Part shown: positions 8,402 through 15,900 of the stretch, in pieces | How the letters are laid out: the number at the start of each line of letters is the position of its first letter | How positions within the stretch are numbered: position 1 is the stretch's first letter | DNA from: JACPFV01 sp038043245 | GTDB taxonomy: Bacteria > Pseudomonadota > Gammaproteobacteria > Nevskiales > Nevskiaceae | Assembly: GCA_038043245.1 (NCBI GenBank) | Contig: JBBTCH010000001.1 | Coordinates: 930,001-994,000 of the forward strand | Length of the DNA: 64,000 nt | Reading direction: 5' to 3' | Notes under the pieces: model-generated | The model's database searches: none | The model's input: the letters and a program-made list of their open reading frames with translations, nothing else | Told to the model about the DNA's origin: nothing | Position numbers and translations under genes: made by a program

Positions 8402-9793
8402 ATGATCCAGAAGAATCTGACTGCTGCTTTCGTTCTCAGCGCCGCCGCGCTACTCGCGGCGGCGCTGCCGTTTTCAGCGCAGGCGGACATCCCGCCCTCG
8501 GTGATGGGCGGCACGCCGTCGCTGGCGCCGATGCTGAAGAACGTGCTGCCGGCGGTGGTCAACATCTCGGTGGTGTCGAAGCAGGAGATTCGCAATCCGC
8601 TGATGGAAGACCCGTTCTTCCGCCGCTTCTTCGGCAACCCCGGCCAGCAGCCCGAAGAGCCGCAGGAGCGCGAAGCGCAGTCCATCGGCAGCGGCGTGAT
8701 CGTGGATGCCGCCAAGGGTTATGTCATCACTAACAATCACGTGGTCGAGCAGGCCGAGACCATCAAGGTGCGGCTCAACGACGACCGCGAAGTCGAGGCC
8801 AAGCTGATCGGCCGCGACGCCGCCACCGATGTCGCCGTGCTGCAGATCAAGGCCACAGGGCTGAAAGCACTCACGATCGCCGATTCAGATGACCTTGAAG
8901 TCGGCGATTTCGTCGTCGCCGTCGGCTCGCCGTTCGGTCTGCGCCAGACCGTCACCAGCGGCATCGTCTCCGCGCTGGGGCGCCAGACCGGCATCTCCGG
9001 CGGCGGCTACGAGGATTTCATCCAGACCGACGCCTCGATCAACCCCGGCAACTCCGGCGGCGCGCTGGTCAACCTCAGGGGCGAGCTGGTCGGCATCCCC
9101 AGTAACATCTATTCGCGCACTGGCGGCAACATCGGACTCGGTTTCGCCATCCCGGTGAACCTCGCCAAGAGCGTGATGAACCAGCTGGTGGAAAACGGCA
9201 AAGTCGAGCGTGGCCGCATCGGCATCACCGGCCAGGACCTGACGCCGGATCTGGCCAAGGCCTTTGGTCTGGCCAATGGTCGCGGCGGCGTCGTGTCGTC
9301 GGTGGTGCCGGGTTCGCCCGCCGCCAAGGCCGGCCTCAAATCCGAGGACGTGCTGCTGGAAGCCAACGGCAAGGAGCTGGAAAATTTCGCACAGCTGCGC
9401 AACCAGGTCGGCCTGATGCGCGTCGGCGAGAAGATCGAACTGAAGATCCTGCGCGACGGCAAGCCGATGAACGTCACCGTGACCATCGGCAAGGACACCG
9501 AGCAGGCGGCCGCCGGCGACAAACTGCACCCGATGCTGGCCGGCGCCACCTTTGCGCCGCGCGACGAGAGCAATTCCGACGGCGACGAAACCGGCGGCGT
9601 GCTGGTGCAGAACGTGGCACCCCGCTCGGCGGCGGCGCGGGTCGGCTTGCGCGCTAAAGACATCATCATCGGCATCAATCGCCGTCCGGTGAAGAACATG
9701 GCGGATTTCGACAAGCTCGCCAGCGTCAAAGGCGGCGAGTTGCTGCTGCACATTCGGCGCGGTAACGGCGCACTGTTCTTACTGCTGAAATAA
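8402..9793 (+). CDS. degQ: DegQ/DegP/MucD-type periplasmic serine endoprotease
   Basis: A 463-residue HtrA-family protease. A signal peptide (about 1-28, cleaved near AQADI) precedes the trypsin-like domain with the catalytic triad His113 (TNNHVV), Asp143 (ATDVAV) and Ser218 (NPGNSGG), followed by two PDZ domains at about 265-355 and 375-460. It degrades and chaperones misfolded envelope proteins. The start at ATG 8402 is chosen because the hydrophobic signal sequence begins there. The 65-base gap after the PEBP gene contains no clear promoter. Whether it is the DegP, DegQ or MucD orthologue cannot be decided from one sequence. Confidence 0.93.
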   Translation: MIQKNLTAAFVLSAAALLAAALPFSAQADIPPSVMGGTPSLAPMLKNVLPAVVNISVVSKQEIRNPLMEDPFFRRFFGNPGQQPEEPQEREAQSIGSGVIVDAAKGYVITNNHVVEQAETIKVRLNDDREVEAKLIGRDAATDVAVLQIKATGLKALTIADSDDLEVGDFVVAVGSPFGLRQTVTSGIVSALGRQTGISGGGYEDFIQTDASINPGNSGGALVNLRGELVGIPSNIYSRTGGNIGLGFAIPVNLAKSVMNQLVENGKVERGRIGITGQDLTPDLAKAFGLANGRGGVVSSVVPGSPAAKAGLKSEDVLLEANGKELENFAQLRNQVGLMRVGEKIELKILRDGKPMNVTVTIGKDTEQAAAGDKLHPMLAGATFAPRDESNSDGDETGGVLVQNVAPRSAAARVGLRAKDIIIGINRRPVKNMADFDKLASVKGGELLLHIRRGNGALFLLLK

Positions 9794-9828
9794 CTCTCTC
9801 CTAGAGGGATAGGGAACAAAGATTTGTA

Positions 9829-9854
9829 CCTCTCCCCACTTTCGTGGGGAGAGG
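9829..9854 (+). terminator. Hairpin after the DegQ-type protease gene
   Basis: A perfect 11-bp stem (9829-9839 with 9844-9854) and a TTTC loop lie 36 bases after the protease stop. No run of T follows, so it may act as a processing or attenuation hairpin, or be a copy of a dispersed palindromic repeat, rather than a canonical intrinsic terminator. Confidence 0.5.
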
Positions 9855-9914
9855 TCAAGCGAAGCGCGGGTGAGGGGCGACATCAGAACGTGTCGCGTGT
9901 TTTATACTGGCCGC

Positions 9915-10124
9915 GTGAACGATCGCGCCAACCCCTTCCAGACCGAAGTCGCCCAGCTCGAAGAGCGCGTACAACGAGTGCTGGCCGCCTATCAGCAGGC
10001 GCGGCTGGAAAAGCGCCGCATGATCCAGGAGCGCGATCGTCTGCAGGCGATCAACGCCGAACTGCGCAAGCGCATCGAGGGCGTCATCGACCGCATCAAG
10101 CACATCGAGGCTGCGAGCGCGTGA
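9915..10124 (+). CDS. ZapB-like short coiled-coil protein (TIGR02449 family)
   Basis: About 69 residues, almost entirely one heptad-type coiled coil (AQLEERVQRVLAAYQQ through AELRKRIEGVIDRI). Small proteins of this kind sit directly upstream of zapA in many gammaproteobacteria and resemble the division factor ZapB; a role in Z-ring assembly is inferred. The start is taken as GTG 9915, because the conserved part begins there; GTG 9870 in the same frame is possible. A TATACT hexamer at 9903-9908 lies so close that the transcript could begin at the start codon. Its TGA overlaps the zapA GTG by 4 bases. Confidence 0.75.
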   Translation: MNDRANPFQTEVAQLEERVQRVLAAYQQARLEKRRMIQERDRLQAINAELRKRIEGVIDRIKHIEAASA

Positions 10125-10456
10125 AATCCGCATCCGCCAATGGCGCAGAACGCGGCAGCAAACGCCTGGTGCCGGTGAAGATCCTCGGCAAGGAATACAC
10201 GCTGGAATGCCCGCCCGACGAGCACGAGTCGCTGGTCGCCTCGGCTGACTATGTGAATCAGCGCATGAACGCCATCCGCAAGCGCGGCAAGGCGCTCGGC
10301 GCCGAGCGCATCGCGGTGATGGTGGCGCTGAATATCGCGCGCGAACTGCTGATCCTCAAGGGCGCCGATGGTCTCGGCCCCGGCGTCGATCCGCAGCTTG
10401 CGGAGCGTGTGCGTCAACTGCGTCTGGATATCGACAGCACGCTGGCTTCGGATTGA
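10121..10456 (+). CDS. zapA: Cell division protein ZapA
   Basis: A 111-residue cytosolic protein that cross-links FtsZ protofilaments at midcell. The N-terminal globular part contains VKILGKEYTLECPPDE, and the C-terminal half is the dimerising helix (SADYVNQRMNAIRKRG, then AVMVALNIARELL), both as in ZapA. It starts at GTG 10121, overlapping the upstream coiled-coil gene by 4 bases. The order zapA, 6S RNA, 5-formyltetrahydrofolate cyclo-ligase downstream is the classic gammaproteobacterial arrangement and supports the call. Confidence 0.92.
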   Translation: MKSASANGAERGSKRLVPVKILGKEYTLECPPDEHESLVASADYVNQRMNAIRKRGKALGAERIAVMVALNIARELLILKGADGLGPGVDPQLAERVRQLRLDIDSTLASD

Positions 10457-10601
10457 AAAACTTGTGAACCTTCCTGCTGCGCTCGGCATCTTGCGGGCGG
10501 GCAGTGCTCGCAATGCTCATTGACTGTCGTGTCAACTCCGCTTGCTGTGCTCCGTCCGCCCGCAATCTGCCTTCGCTCACAACGGAACCTTCACAAGTTT
10601 T
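10457..10601. repeat. 145-bp imperfect palindrome between zapA and 6S RNA
   Basis: The ends are a perfect 12-bp inverted repeat (10457-10468 with 10590-10601). Inner arms match again around TTGCGGGCGG (about 10491-10500) and CCGCCCGCAA (about 10556-10565), and the centre is TTGACTGTCGTGTCAA. The left end begins at the zapA stop codon. The right arm supplies the -35 of the 6S promoter. It could terminate zapA transcription or be a mobile miniature repeat. Confidence 0.7.
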
Positions 10602-10618
10602 GAGCACACGCGTAGACT
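10590..10618 (+). promoter_or_regulatory. Promoter of 6S RNA
   Basis: A TTCACA hexamer at 10590-10595 (one mismatch from the sigma-70 -35) and TAGACT at 10613-10618 (-10 like) are separated by exactly 17 bases. Transcription would begin about 7 bases downstream, at 10625-10626, which is precisely the first base of the 6S closing stem. Confidence 0.7.
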
Positions 10619-10625
10619 CGTCCAC

Positions 10626-10812
10626 GGTGTCTCCTGCGGCGTGCGATATGGGTTCAAATCCCTTGAGCCTATTTGTCACCCCCGGGAGCCAGGTCTCGCG
10701 TGAGGTGTGCAGGTCCACGAGGTCAGTGGAAAGCCCGAACACGCGGCAAGGCGCCCACTTGAGACGCTGGTCTCAAGGTCAGTAACCCATGACGGCGCAG
10801 GCGGGAGACACC
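10626..10812 (+). ncRNA. ssrS: 6S RNA (regulator of sigma-70 RNA polymerase)
   Basis: About 187 bases between zapA and the 5-formyltetrahydrofolate cyclo-ligase gene, the conserved 6S locus. The ends pair (10626-10637 with 10801-10812, 11 Watson-Crick pairs and one G-U) to form the closing stem. Inside are the conserved CCTTGAGCC near 10661, the GTGTGCAGGTCC/AGTGGAAAGCC stem of the upper arm, and a 3' part like the E. coli molecule (TCTCAAGGTCAGTAACCC). 6S RNA mimics an open promoter and sequesters the sigma-70 holoenzyme in stationary phase. The cyclo-ligase is often co-transcribed with it. Confidence 0.9.
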
Positions 10813-10852
10813 ACTAGGCTGCTGCGCAGACTTGCGCAGCAGCCTAGTGGTG
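10809..10852 (+). repeat. 20-bp perfect hairpin abutting the 3' end of 6S RNA
   Basis: The arms 10809-10828 and 10833-10852 are perfectly complementary with a GACT loop. The left arm shares the last 4 bases of the 6S closing stem. No T-run follows. It could terminate 6S transcription or fold the read-through transcript into an alternative structure. Two shorter GC hairpins follow at about 10883-10918 before the next gene. Confidence 0.65.
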
Positions 10853-10925
10853 CGACACAGGTGGTTCGACACCCCCGCGCGAGCTGCGCTCGCGCCGCCC
10901 CCGTCGAAGGGGGCGTTCCACGCAC

Positions 10926-11438
10926 ATGTCGATGACTGCGAAGCAGGCGTTGCGCTCGACTTTGCGCAAGCTACGCGCACAAATCCCCCTCTCCAAAAAA
11001 CGGGTGGCGGCCCGGCGCGCCGCGATTCACGCACTGCGCCTGATCGAATCCAAACGCGCGCGCCACGTCGCGGTCTATCAGACGATGGGATCGGAACTCG
11101 ATACCGCCCCGCTGAGGACCAAGCTGCGTCAGCGCCGACTGCATATTTATCTTCCGCGCTTGCAGGGCGGGTGCATGGGATTCACGCCGCGCCGCAGCGC
11201 GGAAAAAATGGATGTGATTTTTCTTCCCCTGCTCGGCTTTGATGCCCACGGCAGCCGTCTGGGGCAGGGCGGCGGGTACTACGACCGCGCCCTGAGTTTC
11301 GCCCGAGCTTTTCGCCGGCCGCTGTTCGTCGGCTACGCCTATGCCGTGCAGCAAACCGACACACTGCCGCGCGAGCCCCACGACGTGCGCCTCGATGCCG
11401 TTATCACTGAAAAAGGACTGCAATGGCTTACTGGCTGA
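10926..11438 (+). CDS. fau: 5-formyltetrahydrofolate cyclo-ligase
   Basis: A 170-residue cytosolic enzyme (YgfA family) that converts 5-formyl-THF to 5,10-methenyl-THF using ATP. It shows the basic N-terminal LRSTLRKLRAQ helix, VAVYQTMGSELDT, the substrate-site loop FLPLLGFDAHGSRLGQGGGYYDRAL (phosphate-binding GQGGGYYDR), and a C-terminal HDVRLDAVITEKG. It is slightly short for the family (about 180-200) but all motifs are present. It lies directly after 6S RNA, as in E. coli. The last 16 bases overlap the next gene. Confidence 0.92.
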   Translation: MSMTAKQALRSTLRKLRAQIPLSKKRVAARRAAIHALRLIESKRARHVAVYQTMGSELDTAPLRTKLRQRRLHIYLPRLQGGCMGFTPRRSAEKMDVIFLPLLGFDAHGSRLGQGGGYYDRALSFARAFRRPLFVGYAYAVQQTDTLPREPHDVRLDAVITEKGLQWLTG

Positions 11439-11878
11439 TGAAATCCGAGCCGGACTCGTTCGGCATCGACCATCTAAAAAAACGCGGCACCGAACCCTGG
11501 AGCGGCGTGCGCAACTACCAGGCGCGGAATTTCATGCGCGACAAGATGAAAGAAGGTGATCTGGCGTTCATGTACCACAGCAGCTGCGAACAGCCGGGCG
11601 TCTACGGTGTGATGAAGATCGTCACCCGAAGCTATCCCGACCCGACGCAATTCGACCGCAAAAGTCCGTATTACGATGAAAAATCCACGCGCGAAGACCC
11701 GCGCTGGTGGCTGGTGGACGTGAAATACCAGCGCCATCTGAAAAAACCGATCCTGCTGCCCGTGTTACGCGAACACGCTGACCAACTGCACGGCCTGCGA
11801 TTGCTGATGCGCGGCGACCGGCTGTCCGTTTCACCAGTGTCCGCGGAACACTGGAACCATATCCTGAGTCTTGAGTAA
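11423..11878 (+). CDS. EVE domain-containing protein
   Basis: A 151-residue single-domain protein of the EVE/PUA-like superfamily. It begins YWLMKSEPDSFGIDHL and continues with WSGVRNYQARNFMRDKMKEGDLAFMYHSS, DPRWWLVDVKY and PVSAEHWNHIL, all conserved in bacterial EVE proteins. EVE domains bind modified bases; a role in handling modified DNA or RNA is inferred. It starts at ATG 11423 inside the end of the cyclo-ligase gene, so the two are probably translated together. A strong terminator follows. Confidence 0.9.
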   Translation: MAYWLMKSEPDSFGIDHLKKRGTEPWSGVRNYQARNFMRDKMKEGDLAFMYHSSCEQPGVYGVMKIVTRSYPDPTQFDRKSPYYDEKSTREDPRWWLVDVKYQRHLKKPILLPVLREHADQLHGLRLLMRGDRLSVSPVSAEHWNHILSLE

Positions 11879-11897
11879 GACCACCGGCTCGCAGACG

Positions 11898-11922
11898 AAA
11901 ACGGCCCTTTCGGGCCGTTTTT
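11898..11922 (+). terminator. Rho-independent terminator after the EVE gene
   Basis: A 10-bp stem (11898-11907 with 11912-11921), a TTTC loop, and a T-run at the 3' end. The A-run on the left makes it potentially bidirectional. It closes the zapA to EVE block. Confidence 0.92.
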
Positions 11923-12496
11923 GTTGGAGCACTGATGCACTTTTAGCACCACTGATTTTCGTCGCAGTGCCATTTGAGGCTTCAAATAGCACTGAGCGGG
12001 TGAAGCCATAAAGACTATTTCGCCTAAAGGCGAGTCACTTTCTTGACGCAAGAAAGTAACCAAAGAACATTCGCTCCACTGCGCCGAAGGATTCCTTGAG
12101 CTTCTGGCTCGTTCGGGGCACCGCGCGAACGCGGCATCCATGCCGCGCCGCGCTCAGCCGACATCCCTGTCGGCTGCCCTCCTCACTCACAGCGAAGCTC
12201 AAGGCGGCGCAAAGTCGCTGGAGAATCAAAGGCTCGCTCCCTCAGGCTTTTGATGTTCTGCGCCGTTTGCGTCGCCGAGCATCGCAGCGAATGAGACTGG
12301 CAACCGACAGGGATGTCGGTTGCGCGCCGTCGCGGCAGGACGCCGCGTCGGCGTGGTACCGGCGAGTGAGCGAGAAGCGCAGGGTTATTTCGGCGCATCC
12401 GGCGCACAGCGCTTTTTGGTGACTTTTTGTCGCGTCTGACAAAAAAGCCTGTCCTGAGCTTGTCGAAGGATTACCCGGCCTTCAGGCCGGAACGCT
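11923..12496. other. Non-coding, repeat-like intergenic region
   Basis: No credible gene is seen. From left to right it holds a diverged, inverted copy of a 19-base motif also found at both edges of the 42-46 kb island (11941-11959), a 6-bp hairpin near 11972-11987, a roughly 414-bp structured element (12034-12447), and one half of a dispersed repeat with core GAGCTTGTCGAAGGA (12452-12470) that recurs inside the type IIL gene near 44957. Confidence 0.6.
12034..12447. repeat. Candidate 414-bp non-autonomous repeat element
   Basis: Each end is marked by a hairpin built on an ACTTT motif: 12037-12045 with 12049-12057, and 12423-12431 with 12438-12446. Inside are two hairpins in opposite orientation around a shared CCGACA core, AGCCGACA/TGTCGGCT near 12157 and CAACCGACA/TGTCGGTTG near 12300. 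There is no coding frame of interest. The symmetry suggests a mobile or structured repeat unit; copies elsewhere would be needed to prove it. Confidence 0.45.
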
Positions 12497-12940
12497 TTAA
12501 GCCGCCGCTTCCTGAATCGCTTCCAGATTCGGAATCAAGGCCTCGGTGTTGGCGATCCTTACCCGTGAGAACACGATGTTCGAGATATCGCTGTCGCGCA
12601 GCGGCGTCTTGACCAGCGCGGCGCGGTTGAGCGTGAACAGGTGCGGATAACCCTGCGCGAGGATGCCGCAGGCACTGTCGGTGGGCGCGCCCGCCAGCGG
12701 ATGCAGCACGACGATGCGTGCCCGGTTGGAGTCCGGCGGCGCGGCGCCGCCGTTGAGGATCTCGAAACTGACCACGCGCAGACGCTTGCCGTTCCAGTCG
12801 CGAGTACCGACACGCGGCCCGCTGCCGATCGCATCGAGCCCGTCGGCGGACAGCACTTCCGCCACCGTGGCGTTCGGCAGCAGCAGTGTGTCGCCGTGCA
12901 CGGGAACGAGAACCGCATAGATTTCTTCGCGAGTCGCCAC
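12497..12940 (-). CDS. chpC: CheW-like protein ChpC of the pilus chemosensory system
   Basis: A 147-residue single CheW-fold protein. CheW proteins bridge chemoreceptors and the CheA kinase. Family features are the N-terminal AVLVPVHGDTLLLPNATVAEV strand pattern and RDWNGKRLRVVSFEIL in the middle. It starts at GTG 12940, one base after the chpA stop, and is the last gene of the pilG-pilI-chpA-chpC operon. Its position after chpA matches ChpC of Pseudomonas aeruginosa. A TAA at 12497-12499 ends it. Confidence 0.82.
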   Translation of the reverse strand: MATREEIYAVLVPVHGDTLLLPNATVAEVLSADGLDAIGSGPRVGTRDWNGKRLRVVSFEILNGGAAPPDSNRARIVVLHPLAGAPTDSACGILAQGYPHLFTLNRAALVKTPLRDSDISNIVFSRVRIANTEALIPNLEAIQEAAA

Positions 12941-12941
12941 G

Positions 12942-15900
12942 TCAGCCTCCGTTGGGCAGCACGCCGCGCAATTCGTGCAGCAGCTGTTCTTCCTGGAACG
13001 GCTTGATCAGATAACGGTCGACGCCGATCTCCTTGGCGCGGTTACGGTGCTTGTCGCCGGAGCGCGAGGTAATCATCAGGATCGGCGTCTGCGCGATGCG
13101 CACGTTGTTGCGGACGAAGGTCGCGACCTCGAATCCGTCGGCACGCGGCATCTCGATGTCGAGCAGGATCGCCGCCGGCGCTTCGGTCTGTAACTGCGCG
13201 ATGGCATCGAGCCCATCCTTGGCCAGCAGTACGCGGTAACCGGCGCGGTCCAGCAGGCGCTCGGTGACACGACGGATGGTGATGGAATCGTCGACGACCA
13301 TGACCTGGGTGCGGGTATCAGCGATGGCGACCGGCGGCTGCACGACAGTGCCGCCTTCCAGAGCGGCCACCGCCAGACGTCCGCGCTCGAGCGCCAGCGC
13401 GGGGATGTCGAGAATCAGCACGACGCGCCCGTCCGGCAGAATCGTGGCGCCGGTGACGCCCTGCACCGAGCTGACCTGCGGACCGACCGCCTTCGACACC
13501 ACTTCGCGGTTGCCGTAAAGATGATCGACGACGACCGCCAGCCGACGTTCGCCGCCGCCGAGACCTTCAGGCAGGCGCACCAGGATCGCCGGCAGTGTCT
13601 TCGACGGCACCGCGTCCTCGTGCGGCGGCGCGTGCGTGAGGTCGGCCAGACGGCGCACGCGGTATTCGTTATCACCATAGGTCAGTCGCGGGCCGTCGCT
13701 GCGTTCGTAGTCCGGCATCTGGTCACGGGCGATGCGAGTGATGCCTTCGATGCTGGCCAGCGGCACCGCGTACAGCTCGGCGCCGGCACCGACCAGCAGC
13801 GCCTGCGCGGCAGCCAGTGACAGCGGCAGGCGGATCAGGAAACGCGCGCCCTTGCCGGGTTCCGAAGCCAGATCAAGGGTGCCGCCGAGCTGCTTGACCT
13901 CGGCGGACACCACGTCCATGCCGACACCACGGCCCGCGGACTGCGTCAGCGTCTTCGCGGTCGAGAAGCCGGACTCGAAGATGAACATCGCGACTTCTTC
14001 ATCGCGCAGGTCTTCGTCCGCGCGCATGCGTCCGCGCTCAATCGCCTTCCTGCGAATCGCGGCGTAATCAAGTCCCTTGCCGTCGTCGTCCACCTCGATC
14101 GCCAGCTGGGCGCCTTCGCGGCGCAAGGTGACATCGATACGCCCGACGGCGGATTTTCCCGCACTGGCGCGGCCGGCCGGGTCTTCAAGGCCATGCACCA
14201 CGGCGTTGCGCAACAGGTGCTCCAGAGGCGCGGTCATGCGCTCCAATACCTTGCGGTCCAGCTCGGCCTCGACGCCCGCGAACTTGATCTCGACCTGCTT
14301 GCCGGTTTCCTCGCCGACTTGCGTGACCACGCGATGCAGACGTGCAACCTGACGCGAGAACGGCACCATCAGCGTCGACATCAGGCCGGTCTGCACCTCG
14401 GTATTGAGGCGGCCCTGTTGCAGCAGCAGCGTCTCGGCCTCGCTGGCGCCTTCGTCCATCGACGCCTGCAGCACGCCGATGTCGTTCAGCGACTCCGACA
14501 GCGCACGCGCCAACTCCTGCATGCGCGAATAACGGTCCATCTCCAGCGGATCGAATTCGGAATCGTCACGCTCGCCGACCGCGGTGCGCCCCAGGCCACG
14601 CGCCTGGATCTGCGCCTCGGTCTCGAGCTCCAGATTGCGCAGCTGATCGCGCAACCGCGTCAGCGTCTGCTGCAGATCGCCCAGCTGCAGGCGCAGCGTG
14701 CTGTTGTGCTGCTCCAGTCGCGAACGGTAGATCGAGATCTCGCCGGCTTGATTGAGCAGGCCGTCGAGGGATTCCACCGCGACGCGCGCGGTTTCGCGGC
14801 GCAGCGCCGCCAGCCGCGCCTGCTCATCCTCGGGTTTCCAGAACAGCTGCGGGTCCCAGCCGCCCGCCGCCGGCGACAGCGCGGCGACTTCGGCCGTCTC
14901 GGCAGACCTGGCTGGCGTCGGCAATTCGTAGGTTTCGATGCGCGGCTCGGTGGTATCCACCGCCGGCAGTTGCACGGCGTCGCGATGCGTGAGCTGATCC
15001 TGCAGGCGCTGGATCTGCGTCAGCTGTTCATTCAGTTCGGCAAACACCGCGGTGTCCAGGGCCCGCTCGCCGCGCTCGACGATTTCAATCTGGGTTTCCA
15101 TCGCATGGCTGGCGTCGCCCAGCGCATCCAGCCCGGCCATGCGCGCGCCGCCCTTGAGCGTATGCAATGCGCGCTGGATCTCGCGGCGCGCTTCCTCGCC
15201 CGCCGGATCGGCCTGCCAGATGTTCAGATTGCTTTCGAGCGATTCGATCAGTTCGGCGGCTTCGCCGGCGAAGATCTCCGCCAATTCAGCATCGGCGGCC
15301 GCCTGCGCATCAACGACCGACATCGGCACAGACGCTGCGACCGGCTCGACATCCCTCGCCACCGCTGGCATGTCGATGATTTCTTCTTCAACCGAGAATT
15401 CATCCGCTGCGGCGGGCTGGGCCCTGTCGCCCTCGAGTTCAGCCAGCAAGGCGCTGGCATCCGGCGACCGGCCAACGCGCACTTCGTTCAACAGCGCGTG
15501 CAATCCGTCAGCAGCGCGATGCAGACGGCCGAGCAACAACGCGTCGGGCGCTGCGCGCAACACCGGCATGTAGGTTTCGAGGCGCTGCGCGACCGCGCCG
15601 ATCCCCATCAGGCCGGCCATGCGCGAACTGCCCTTGAGCGTATGCAGCACGCGCCGCAGCTCCTGCGGAGGCTCCTCGGCCTGCGGATCGCGCTCCCAGA
15701 GATCGAGGCTGCGATCGAACGCCGCCAGCAAGTCCTCGGCCTCGGCGACGAAGATCGCCACCAGTTCGGGATCGGAACCGGGCTGGAATTCGCCCGCCGG
15801 CGTGATCTCGGGTTCGTCACCGCCATTCTCGACCGGCGGCATTTCGATGACGTCTTCGGCTTGCGGCGATGCCGAGGGCAGCACGCTGCCCTGCGCTTCG

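Noticed and set aside
10645..10665. A tRNA T-arm-like sequence (GGGTTCAAATCCC)
   Set aside because: No acceptor, D or anticodon arm can be built around it, and the locus, end pairing and promoter identify 6S RNA.
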